Below, one piece after another: positions 53,485-61,054 of a stretch of DNA of 64,000 nt. This DNA comes from Bradyrhizobiaceae bacterium (GTDB taxonomy: Bacteria > Pseudomonadota > Alphaproteobacteria > Rhizobiales > Xanthobacteraceae). A model generated the notes under the pieces. It did no database searches. It saw only the letters and a list, made by a program, of their open reading frames with translations, and was not told the origin of the DNA. Every line of letters begins with the position of its first letter. Positions within the stretch are counted from its first letter, which is position 1. Made by a program: the position numbers and the translations under genes. The DNA is taken from the NCBI GenBank assembly GCA_020853885.1, contig JADYXZ010000003.1, positions 186,001 through 250,000 of the forward strand, written 5' to 3'.

Positions 53485-54627
53485 ATGATCGTGCGGCAAT
53501 TCCTGCGCTGGGTGCAGACTGCGCCCGCCGGCGACCGGGCTGAAGCGACGAGCGCGCTCGCCCGTGCGTACCTCTACTCGGACCTCTCAAAGGAAGACCG
53601 GCTTGCCGCCGAGGCGGCGATGATCGTGCTGCTCGACGATCCGTCGCCGCTCGTGCGCCGCGCGCTGGCGGAAGCGCTGCAGAACGCCGATGTCGCGCCG
53701 CACGGCGTCGTCATCACGCTCGTTTCCGACCAGCGCGACATCGCCGAACCCGTCGCGCGGCGTTCGCCCGTGCTCTCCGATGCGGAGCTCGTCGATCTCG
53801 TGGGCGGCGGGGCGGACTGGATGCAGGCGGCAATCGCCGCGCGCGATCCGCTGTCGCGTGCGGTGGCGGGCGCGATCGCCGAGGTCGGCTGCGCGCAAGC
53901 CTGCCTCGTGCTGATCGAAAACCCTTACGTCGACGTCACGGCATCTGCGCTTGCCCGCATCGCCGAGCGGCATGGGCACCTGTCGGCAATCCGTGAGGCG
54001 CTGTTCGCGCGCGACGATCTGCCGACGGAGACGCGGCAGGCGCTCGTCGCGAAGCTCTCGAATTCGCTGTCGCAGTTCGTCGCCGACCGCGCGTGGATGC
54101 CGGCTTCGCGCGCGCAGGAAATCGCGCGGGAAGCCTGCGACCGCGCGACCGTTGCGCTCGCGGCCGGACGCGACGCCGACCAAACCGCGGCGCTCGTCCG
54201 TCATCTCGTGTCGAGCGGCCAGCTCACTGGCATGCTGCTTTTGCGCGCGCTATTGTCGGGAAACATGCATTTCCTGATCGAAGCCTTCGTCGAGCTTTCG
54301 GGCGTAAACGGCGAGCGCGCCGCGCGCATCCTTTCCGACCGGAGCGGCGCGGGCTTCCGCGCGCTGTATCAGAAGGCGGGACTGCCGGACGCGGCGTTCA
54401 CGGCGTTCCGCGTGGCCTTGCAGGCCATGCACGAGACCGGCTTTGCCGGCGACGCCCTCGGCGCTTCGATGCTCAAGCGGCGGATGATCGAGCGCGTGCT
54501 CACGCAATATGAAGGCGCGGCCGAAGGCGAGGTCGACTTCCTGTTTGCGATGCTGCGCAGGCTTGCGGCGGAAGCCGCACGCGACGAGGCGCGCTATTAC
54601 ACGGCGGATCTGATCGCGGCCGCGTAA
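53485..54627 (+). CDS. DUF2336 domain protein
   Basis: A 380-residue helical-repeat protein typical of alphaproteobacteria: LAAEAAMIVLLDDPSPLVRRALAEAL (read in parts) is the usual opening HEAT-like unit, and the rest is Ala/Arg-rich helices. Its function is undefined, but the family often lies near signal-transduction genes, as here beside an Hpt protein and a response regulator. Confidence 0.85.
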   Translation: MIVRQFLRWVQTAPAGDRAEATSALARAYLYSDLSKEDRLAAEAAMIVLLDDPSPLVRRALAEALQNADVAPHGVVITLVSDQRDIAEPVARRSPVLSDAELVDLVGGGADWMQAAIAARDPLSRAVAGAIAEVGCAQACLVLIENPYVDVTASALARIAERHGHLSAIREALFARDDLPTETRQALVAKLSNSLSQFVADRAWMPASRAQEIAREACDRATVALAAGRDADQTAALVRHLVSSGQLTGMLLLRALLSGNMHFLIEAFVELSGVNGERAARILSDRSGAGFRALYQKAGLPDAAFTAFRVALQAMHETGFAGDALGASMLKRRMIERVLTQYEGAAEGEVDFLFAMLRRLAAEAARDEARYYTADLIAAA

Positions 54628-54632
54628 GCGGC

Positions 54633-55223
54633 TTACGCCATCCGCGGCAGCTCGATCTTCACATAGGCCTCGCCGGCGATTTCGGCGTAGCCGTCCTGCA
54701 GCTCCGCGGCGAGGAACTTCTCGACGAGGATTGCGAGCTGCTCGGCGATCTCGCCGCCGGTCGCGCCGCCCGCATCGCGAACGTTCTCGCGCACGATCGC
54801 ACGGATCGCCTCGACGTGCCGGTCAACGAAGGCGAGCGGAATCCGATGCTGGTCAGGGGCATGGTCGAGCAGGCGGCAGAGGCTGCCGGCGATCCGGCCG
54901 GCGAGCGGGAAGCCGAGCGTCGCGGCGTCGCCCTTGATGTCGTGGCTGGCGCGGAAGAGCATGGCGAGCGTCGTCGACGTGGCGCCGGCGCCGTGCATCG
55001 CCGCGCGCGCGGACTCGAGCCGGTCGCATTCCGCCTGCATCCAGTTGCCGAATTCGCCCTTGAGCGTGGCAAGCGCCGCTTCGGCCTGCTTCACGACTTC
55101 CATGTCGATGTCGCCGGGCTCCTGCGTGTGCTGGATCGCGTCCTTCAGCTTGTGCGGCGGCAGGATCACCGTGTGATCCTCATAGTTGGTCTGTTCTACG
55201 GGGGCCGCCTTGGCTTCGGTCAT
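54633..55223 (-). CDS. Histidine phosphotransfer (Hpt) domain protein
   Basis: A 196-residue protein with the Hpt signature FRASHDIKGDAATLGFPLAG, where the His is the phosphoacceptor. The N-terminal 50 residues are flexible. I start at ATG 55223 (MTEAKAAP). The upstream gene in the same direction, 22 bases away, is a response regulator, so the pair probably forms part of a phosphorelay. Confidence 0.87.
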   Translation of the reverse strand: MTEAKAAPVEQTNYEDHTVILPPHKLKDAIQHTQEPGDIDMEVVKQAEAALATLKGEFGNWMQAECDRLESARAAMHGAGATSTTLAMLFRASHDIKGDAATLGFPLAGRIAGSLCRLLDHAPDQHRIPLAFVDRHVEAIRAIVRENVRDAGGATGGEIAEQLAILVEKFLAAELQDGYAEIAGEAYVKIELPRMA

Positions 55224-55245
55224 GACATGCAATTCCGGTTGACAC

Positions 55246-55866
55246 TCAGGAGATGGTGGACGCGGCCGCACGCTGCGCAGCCGGGGAAGGTTTGGCGGTT
55301 GCCTGCGCGCCGCGCGGCTTCAGCCGATCGACGAGGGAAGCATCGATCGGCATGACCTGGATGACCTTGCCGCCGTCGGCGCCCTTGCGGCGTTCGGGGC
55401 CGGCGTAGTTGGACATCACATTGCGGCGTCGGTCGGGACCGAAGTAATCCTTGGTCTGGATGAACGGGCGCGGATTGAGCACGACGCTGAGGATGCGTTC
55501 GTAGAGCGCCTTCGCCGCGATCGGCTTGGCCAGGAATTCAGTGACGCCGGCATCGCGCGCCTCCATGACGCGGCGCTTCTCCGAATGTCCGCTCAGCATG
55601 ATGATGGGGATGTACGGATTGGCGTTGCCGCCGGGCTGGCGGATCGTCTTCGTCAGCTCGATGCCGTCGAAGATCGGCATCGCCCAGTCGGTGATGACGA
55701 TGTCGGGATTGTGGGCGCTGAAGCCCTCGAGGCCGGCGGCGCCGTCCTCGGCCTCGTAGATCTCGCGGGAGCCGAAGCCATGCAGAAGCTGGCGGACGAT
55801 GCGGCGCATATGCGCGTTATCGTCGACGATCAGAAAACGCAGCCGGTGGAAATCAATACGAATCAT
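55246..55866 (-). CDS. Response regulator (receiver domain)
   Basis: A 206-residue protein. The receiver domain (residues 5-130) has LRFLIVDDNAHMRRIVR, the phosphoacceptor Asp in VITDWAMP, MLSGHSEKRRV and FLAKPI with the conserved Lys. The C-terminal 70 residues are basic and of no known fold (RRRNVMSNYAGPERRKGADG). It is co-transcribed with the Hpt gene. Confidence 0.9.
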   Translation of the reverse strand: MIRIDFHRLRFLIVDDNAHMRRIVRQLLHGFGSREIYEAEDGAAGLEGFSAHNPDIVITDWAMPIFDGIELTKTIRQPGGNANPYIPIIMLSGHSEKRRVMEARDAGVTEFLAKPIAAKALYERILSVVLNPRPFIQTKDYFGPDRRRNVMSNYAGPERRKGADGGKVIQVMPIDASLVDRLKPRGAQATAKPSPAAQRAAASTIS

Positions 55867-55969
55867 GGACGCGCCCCCAGACGCGCGCACTTTGGGGACA
55901 GGCCCATTAAGGGCCGATCATGCTTAAGAATTCGTTGAACGGGAACCGGCGGGCGCGAGCCGCGGAAAT

Positions 55970-56749
55970 TCAGCCGAATTGCTCGGCGAGAATGCGCTCA
56001 TCCAGGCTGTGGCCGGGGTCGAACAGCATCACGGTCGAGGAAGCCATGTCCATGCGGACGGTGACGGTGGCGACCGAGCGGACCTCGAAATGGTCGGCGA
56101 CGGCGCTCACGGGGCGCTTGTCGGCTTCGAGCACCGCGATCTCGATCTCCGCCTTGTCGGGGAGGAGCGCGCCGCGCCAGCGGCGCGGGCGGAATGCGCT
56201 CAGCGGCGTCAGCGCGAGGAGCGGGGCGTTCACCGGCAGGATCGGGCCGTGCGCCGAGAGATTGTAGGCGGTCGAGCCGACCGGGGTCGCCACCAGGATG
56301 CCGTCGCAGATGAGTTCGGCGAGGCGGACCTTGCCGTCGACGGCGATCCGCAGCTTGGCCGCCTGATAGGACTGACGCAGGAGCGAGACTTCGTTGAAGG
56401 CGGACGCGCGCTGCTTCTTTCCGTCGACGCTCACCGCTTCCATGATGAGCGGATGGATCACGACGCGCTCGGCGTCGGCGAGGCGATCCTTCAGCCCATC
56501 GGCGCGGTATTCGTTCATGAGGAAGCCGACCGAGCCACGGTTCATGCCGTAGATCGGCGTCGCCTTGTTGCGCAGCTCGTGCAGCGCCTGCAGCATCAGC
56601 CCGTCGCCGCCGAGCGCGACGACGACGTCGGCGGCGTCGATCGAAACTTCGCCGTAACGCGCGGCGAGGTCGCGGCGCGCGGCGGCGGCTTCCTCATGCG
56701 CGCTCGCGATGAAGGCGATCTTGTCGTAGCGTGTGGCGGACTTGTTCAT
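55970..56749 (-). CDS. nadK: NAD kinase
   Basis: A 259-residue enzyme that makes NADP from NAD. GGDG at 47-50 and [10 protein letters not shown] in the NAD-binding domain are present, with [17 protein letters not shown] completing the family signature. The start is ATG 56749. Its 5' side faces a pair of large hairpins. Confidence 0.95.
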   Translation of the reverse strand: MNKSATRYDKIAFIASAHEEAAAARRDLAARYGEVSIDAADVVVALGGDGLMLQALHELRNKATPIYGMNRGSVGFLMNEYRADGLKDRLADAERVVIHPLIMEAVSVDGKKQRASAFNEVSLLRQSYQAAKLRIAVDGKVRLAELICDGILVATPVGSTAYNLSAHGPILPVNAPLLALTPLSAFRPRRWRGALLPDKAEIEIAVLEADKRPVSAVADHFEVRSVATVTVRMDMASSTVMLFDPGHSLDERILAEQFG

Positions 56750-56760
56750 CAGGAATCCGG

Positions 56761-56925
56761 CTAGTGTCGTGGTTCAGAAATTCGCTTTATTCTTGCGGCG
56801 AGTCATTCAAGCGAATTTCTGAACCAAACGACACTAGAATCAAAGAGTTGCTAGTGTCCTACGAATCCGAAGTTCGCTCACGAGGGGCCTGCACGGTTGA
56901 GCGAACTTCGGATTCGGGACACTAG
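56761..56925. repeat. Twin long hairpins with identical outer ends
   Basis: Unit 1 (56761-56837): outer stem CTAGTGTCGT / ACGACACTAG and inner stem GGTTCAGAAATTCGCTT / AAGCGAATTTCTGAACC, separated by a two-base bulge on the right arm, with a 21-base loop. Unit 2 (56851-56925): outer stem CTAGTGTCC / GGACACTAG and inner stem CGAATCCGAAGTTCGCTCA / its perfect complement, with a two-base bulge on the left arm and a 17-base loop. Both lie between the divergent nadK and cutA genes. Confidence 0.88.
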
Positions 56926-56955
56926 CTAGCCAGCCAGCCGCACGGGAGAGAGGCG

Positions 56956-57282
56956 ATGGACGCGCCGGCCTTCGTCTATACGACCTATCCTTCGCTTGTC
57001 GAGGCGGAGAACGCGGGACGGGCGATCGTGGAAGCGGGACTTGCGGCTTGCGTTAACATTCTACCGGAAATGGTCTCGATTTTCCGGTGGAAAGGGCAGG
57101 TCGAGCGTGCCGCGGAAGTGGTGATGATCGTCAAGACGCGGGCCGCACTGCGGGAGCAGGTCGCCGCCAAGGTGCGGGAGACGCATCCTTATGAGACGCC
57201 GGCGATCATCTTCCTGCCGACCGAGGGCGGCGATCCGAACTATGTGCGCTGGATCCTGGAGGAGACGGCCGGAGCGAAATGA
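56956..57282 (+). CDS. cutA: CutA divalent-cation tolerance protein
   Basis: A 108-residue trimer-forming protein: VYTTYPSLVEAENAGRAIVE, AACVNILPEMVSIFRWKGQV, EVVMIVKTR and HPYETPAIIFLP are the CutA signature in order. It is linked to copper tolerance in some bacteria; its role is not settled. GAGAGAGG upstream supports ATG 56956. Confidence 0.93.
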   Translation: MDAPAFVYTTYPSLVEAENAGRAIVEAGLAACVNILPEMVSIFRWKGQVERAAEVVMIVKTRAALREQVAAKVRETHPYETPAIIFLPTEGGDPNYVRWILEETAGAK

Positions 57283-57302
57283 GCGGCGTGGTCGTGATCA
57301 CG

Positions 57303-57392
57303 CCGCTCACCCCCGCGCAAGCGGGGGTCCAGGGAAATCTGCACGGCTTAGATTTTGTTACCCTGGGTCCCCGCTTGCGCGGGGACGAGCGG
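57303..57392. repeat. Double inverted repeat of the CCCCGC/GCGGGG family
   Basis: CCGCTCACCCCCGCGCAAGC and GGGGGTCCAGGG at the left face CCCTGGGTCCCCGCTTGCGC and GGGGACGAGCGG at the right, forming a long imperfect inverted repeat with small hairpins inside each arm. The single unit also occurs at 33748. It lies between the convergent cutA and btuB genes and could act as a bidirectional terminator. Confidence 0.75.
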
Positions 57393-57412
57393 AGGAAGGT
57401 AGCGCCGACTTC

Positions 57413-59359
57413 CTATTCCGCGCCGAGCTTCACGCGCAGGCCGGCGAACAACGCGAAGGGCGGCATACGGTAGCTCAGGATTTCCTCGTAGCGCCGGTCG
57501 AGCAGGTTCTCCGCGCGCACATAGGCGGTTGTGCTCGGCGTCCATTGATAGGACAGCATGGCGCGCAGGACGGTGGCGCCGGGAAGCTCCACGAGCAGCG
57601 TCTCGGTCGGCCGGAAGTAGAAGTCCCTACGCGTGCTGTTGTGCACGACTCCGACGGTGGCGCTGCCGCGCCCGTCCTTCGAGCGCAGGGTGGTCTCGAA
57701 GGACGCGGAGTGCCGCGGACGCCGGACCTCCGGCGTACCAAAACTGTTGCGGGCGTCGGTGTAGGTATAGGCTCCGGAAACGGTCCACCAGTCCGACAAC
57801 TCGAGGGTCGCCGTCGTCTCGATGCCGTGCCGGCGCGCGATGCCGGCACCGTTGCGATAGATCAGGCCGCCGAGCCCCGCGTCGAACACGAGATCGACCT
57901 TGTTCGTGAATTCGGTGGAGAAATAGGTCACGTCGGTCGTCAGTCTCCCGAACCATCGCTGCTCGACGCCGACGTCCCAGCCGATCGAGTGCTCGGGCTG
58001 GAGAGCGGGGTTGGGCAGATTGAAGCTCGATCCGAACAACTGGAACACGTCTGGGTCCGTGATGCCCTTGCCATAACTCGCATGGATGCGCGTGCCCGTG
58101 GCCGGCAGGCGCTGCGAAAGCGCGAGCCGCCACGTCCAGACGTCTTCGAGCGCGCTATTCCAGTCGTGACGCAGGGCGCCGGAGAGCGTCGTATGGCTCG
58201 GCAGGTCGAGCACATATTCTCCAGCGAGGCCGAGTCGCCGCTTGACGAAATGCGCGGGATTTTCGGACTGGATGTAGTCCTCGCTGCGGCGGTCGAGCAG
58301 GAGCGTGGCGACGTGGCGTTCGCCACCCGCGAGATTCGTGTCGAACTTGAGCGTCGACTTATATTCGTAGGCGATGCGCGTTCCTTCGGCGCCGAAGGGG
58401 CCGAGTTGCGCGTCAAGGCTGCGCGTCTTTTCGTCGAAACGTTTTGCAGCGACGCTCTGCACCCAGTGGCCGTCGAACAGGGTCAGGGTGGCGCCGACGC
58501 GGCTGGCGAGACTGCGATAGGCCGTGTGGCCGATGCTGTCGGTGATCAGTCCGTAGGTCGCGGGGTCGACAGGCACGCAGGGAAACGCGCCCGGCACGAC
58601 ACAGGCGAAATCCTGCACGTCGGATTCGGCGAAGCGGTCGGTGAAGCGGACGACGCCTTCGATATTGAGGAACTCGTTGATGTCCACGCCGCCCTTGGCG
58701 GTGACCACCGTGGCGCGGCTGCCGTCGCGCTCGTGGCCATCGCGGGCGATGTTGTAGCCATCCGCGCGATAGCCGCTCGCCGTGAGCGAGCCGTAGAACG
58801 GTCCCGACGCGCCGCGCAGGTTCGCGCTTCCGCCGAGCGTGTTCTGCATGCCGCCTTCGAGGCGGCCCTCGAAGCGCGAACCGGCGAGGCCGCGCCCGGA
58901 GCGCGTGATGATCGAGATCACGCCGGCATTGGCGTTGGCGCCGTAGATTCCAGACTGCGGGCCGCGGATGACCTCAATGCGCTCGATGTCGTCGATCGGC
59001 AGGTCGGCAAAATCAAAGCCGGGAAATCCGAGCTGATTGACCTCGATGCCGTCGATCTGGATCAGAAGATTGCGCGGGTCGGCGCCGCGCAGGAACACGG
59101 AGGTGAGCGAGCCGCGCGTGCCGGATTGCGCGAAGCTAACGCCGGGCACGGTGCGGAGCGCATCGGCGACGGTGGAGACACCGTCCGCGCGCAGCCTGTC
59201 GCCTTCGAGCACGGTGACAGCGGAGCCGACGCGGGTCGCCTCGATCGGGAACTGGTGCGCAGAAATGACGACCTGCGGCAGCTCGGTGACCGTCTGTGCG
59301 AGCAGCGGATCGGAAATCGTCAGCAGCAGGAGCGGGGCAAGTGTTTTCGTTCGCGCCAT
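57413..59359 (-). CDS. btuB: TonB-dependent receptor, vitamin B12 type
   Basis: A 648-residue outer-membrane protein. A signal peptide ends at about residue 22 (PLLAQ), a TonB-box-like segment follows (LPQVVISA), then the plug domain (TVADALRTVPGVSF, FLRGADPRNLLIQIDGIEVN) and a 22-strand-type barrel rich in aromatic and glycine residues. The cobalamin riboswitch upstream identifies the substrate as B12 or a relative. GGAGG seven bases upstream fixes ATG 59359. The C-terminal residue is not the usual aromatic one. Confidence 0.9.
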   Translation of the reverse strand: MARTKTLAPLLLLTISDPLLAQTVTELPQVVISAHQFPIEATRVGSAVTVLEGDRLRADGVSTVADALRTVPGVSFAQSGTRGSLTSVFLRGADPRNLLIQIDGIEVNQLGFPGFDFADLPIDDIERIEVIRGPQSGIYGANANAGVISIITRSGRGLAGSRFEGRLEGGMQNTLGGSANLRGASGPFYGSLTASGYRADGYNIARDGHERDGSRATVVTAKGGVDINEFLNIEGVVRFTDRFAESDVQDFACVVPGAFPCVPVDPATYGLITDSIGHTAYRSLASRVGATLTLFDGHWVQSVAAKRFDEKTRSLDAQLGPFGAEGTRIAYEYKSTLKFDTNLAGGERHVATLLLDRRSEDYIQSENPAHFVKRRLGLAGEYVLDLPSHTTLSGALRHDWNSALEDVWTWRLALSQRLPATGTRIHASYGKGITDPDVFQLFGSSFNLPNPALQPEHSIGWDVGVEQRWFGRLTTDVTYFSTEFTNKVDLVFDAGLGGLIYRNGAGIARRHGIETTATLELSDWWTVSGAYTYTDARNSFGTPEVRRPRHSASFETTLRSKDGRGSATVGVVHNSTRRDFYFRPTETLLVELPGATVLRAMLSYQWTPSTTAYVRAENLLDRRYEEILSYRMPPFALFAGLRVKLGAE

Positions 59360-59554
59360 GGCGCGCCTCCTTCGATTGTCGTTGGATGACAAGTCGCGGA
59401 GACGCGATCGCGGATCAGAGCCGAAGCCCGCGCGTCGTCGTACTCGAATTTCGGATGCCGCCCCACTTCACGCACCCCGCAACGGTTGACTTCACGTCGT
59501 CACCGCTGCGGATCGACCGCCCCATGCGCGCGCCCCGCACGCCGGAAGGGTGAC

Positions 59555-59742
59555 CGATGCAGGTCGGTCTCCTGGCTCGCGGGTCGTCGCCTCTTCCACC
59601 TTCCCAGGCGTTGTGCGCCCAGTGGCATTTCGAAAGGGGCTCGCCGCTTACAGTTGCGGGGGCAGCCGCGGCTTCAGCGAACTTGAATCGCCTACCGCGT
59701 TCCCTTGGTCCTCCGGCATTGGCCAGCGGACCACCTGCGTCG
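59555..59742 (-). promoter_or_regulatory. Cobalamin riboswitch
   Basis: Read on the minus strand, the conserved parts follow in order: P1 strand GCAGGT (59738-59733), GCTGCCCCCGCAACTGTAAG (59660-59641 region), CCACTGGGCGC, and the B12 box GAGCCAGGAGACCGACCTGC (about 59578-59559), whose end pairs with P1. Cobalamin binding should switch off btuB, 195 bases downstream. The motifs are seen directly; the fold is from the known family. Confidence 0.93.
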
Positions 59743-59825
59743 TGTGAAGACGAAAGGCCACTTCGGCCCGGCTGTCAATCAAGCGCGGCTTACCGCCAAG
59801 CATTTCAAGCGGATAGCAAGGGCGA

Positions 59826-59945
59826 TTGGGATGTATCCCAAGCAGGTTGCATCCCAACATTCTTCCCACTAATTCGTCCCAATCATAAAATCATTATATA
59901 TCATGTATTTATATAAATCTCTGGCGCGGAACGATTCATTCGTTC
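59826..59945. promoter_or_regulatory. Candidate operators between btuB and metF
   Basis: Inverted repeat TTGGGAT-GT-ATCCCAA at 59826-59841, a half copy TTGCATCCCAA at 59847-59857, a further TCCCAA at 59877-59882, an A+T-rich stretch 59881-59920, and a second inverted repeat GAACGA-TTCAT-TCGTTC at 59929-59945. The region lies between the divergent btuB and metF transcription units. No known methionine riboswitch is seen here. Regulator binding is inferred from symmetry. Confidence 0.45.
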
Positions 59946-60014
59946 AATAGTCTTATTTCTCTGATCCAGTCTGCCCAACGCGGTCCATGGCCGGACAGCG
60001 GGAGGTTCGTGTCC

Positions 60015-60932
60015 ATGGTGCCAGTGCATCCCAACAAGTACCGGCTCCTCGCTGCGGAGCGCCGCGCTCCGCTCCGCGTCTCCTTCGAGTTCTTCCCGCC
60101 GAAGACGGAGGAGATGGAGCGGACGCTGTGGGAGTCGATCGCGCGGCTTGCGCCGCTGGCGCCGAGCTTCGTGTCGGTGACCTACGGCGCCGGCGGCAGC
60201 ACGCGTGAGCGCACGCACGCGACGGTGAAACGAATCCTTGCGGAAACCGCGCTGGTGCCCGCTGCGCATCTCACCTGCGTCGCGGCGACGCAGGAAGAAG
60301 TGGACGAGGTGGTGCGCAGCTATCACGCGGCGGGCGTGCGCCACATCGTGGCGCTGCGCGGCGATCCGCCTGATGGGATTGGCGCAAGGTACGAGCCGCA
60401 TCCGGGCGGCTACGCACATGCATGCGATCTCGTCGCCGGCATCCGCCGCACGGCGGACTTCGAGATTTCGGTGGCGGCGTTTCCGGAGAAGCATCCGGAG
60501 AGCGCGTCGCTCGCCGGCGATCTCGATGCGCTGAAGCGGAAGATCGACAGTGGCGCGAGCCGCGCGATCACGCAGTTCTTCTTCGAGAACGACACCTACT
60601 TCCGCTTCGTCGACCGGGTGCGCGCGCACGGGATCGACATCCCGATCGTGCCGGGAATTCTCCCCGTGCAGAACTTCAAGCAGGCGCGGAATTTCGCCGA
60701 GCGCGCGGGCGCCGCCGTGCCGCAATGGCTCGCCGACCGCTTCGAGGGGCTCGATGACGATGTGGCGACGCGCAGGCTCGTCGCGTGCGCGGTCGCGACC
60801 GAGCAGGTGCTCGCGCTCGCGGGGCAGGGCGTCACCGATTTTCATTTCTACACGATGAACCGCGCCGAGCTCGTCTATGCGATCTGCCATCAGCTCGGCA
60901 TCCGGCCGGCGGTGGCGAAAGTCGCGGCGTGA
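60015..60932 (+). CDS. metF: 5,10-methylenetetrahydrofolate reductase
   Basis: A 305-residue flavoenzyme that makes methyltetrahydrofolate for Met[15 protein letters not shown] with the catalytic Glu, [20 protein letters not shown] and ALRGDPP are present, and the C-terminus ends with the usual [19 protein letters not shown] at 60001-60005 favours ATG 60015 over GTG 60009. The next gene is metH, the user of its product; a duplicated piece of this gene's end lies between them. Confidence 0.94.
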   Translation: MVPVHPNKYRLLAAERRAPLRVSFEFFPPKTEEMERTLWESIARLAPLAPSFVSVTYGAGGSTRERTHATVKRILAETALVPAAHLTCVAATQEEVDEVVRSYHAAGVRHIVALRGDPPDGIGARYEPHPGGYAHACDLVAGIRRTADFEISVAAFPEKHPESASLAGDLDALKRKIDSGASRAITQFFFENDTYFRFVDRVRAHGIDIPIVPGILPVQNFKQARNFAERAGAAVPQWLADRFEGLDDDVATRRLVACAVATEQVLALAGQGVTDFHFYTMNRAELVYAICHQLGIRPAVAKVAA

Positions 60933-60959
60933 GGGGAGTGGCGAACGTGGCTTCTCAAC

Positions 60960-61040
60960 ACGATGGGCCGCATCAGGCTTGTGCATGCCATCCGCCATCC
61001 GCTTCGCATCCGGCCGGCGATGGTGAGGGCGGCGACGTAA
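60960..61040 (+). pseudogene. Duplicated remnant of the metF 3' end
   Basis: The frame ending at TAA 61038 reads [20 protein letters not shown], matching the end of Met[21 protein letters not shown], residue for residue in length. The offset is exactly 108 bases, and the similarity continues through the following GGGGAGTGG and GTGTCTTCT words into the metH start. It is a tandem duplication of the metF-metH junction, now diverged. It has no start signal and is not expected to be translated in this frame. Confidence 0.8.
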
Positions 61041-61054
61041 GGGGAGTGGTGAAG

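Noticed and set aside
57191-59389. 732-residue rightward frame opposite btuB
   Set aside because: A shadow of the receptor gene, whose plug motifs and riboswitch support the minus strand.
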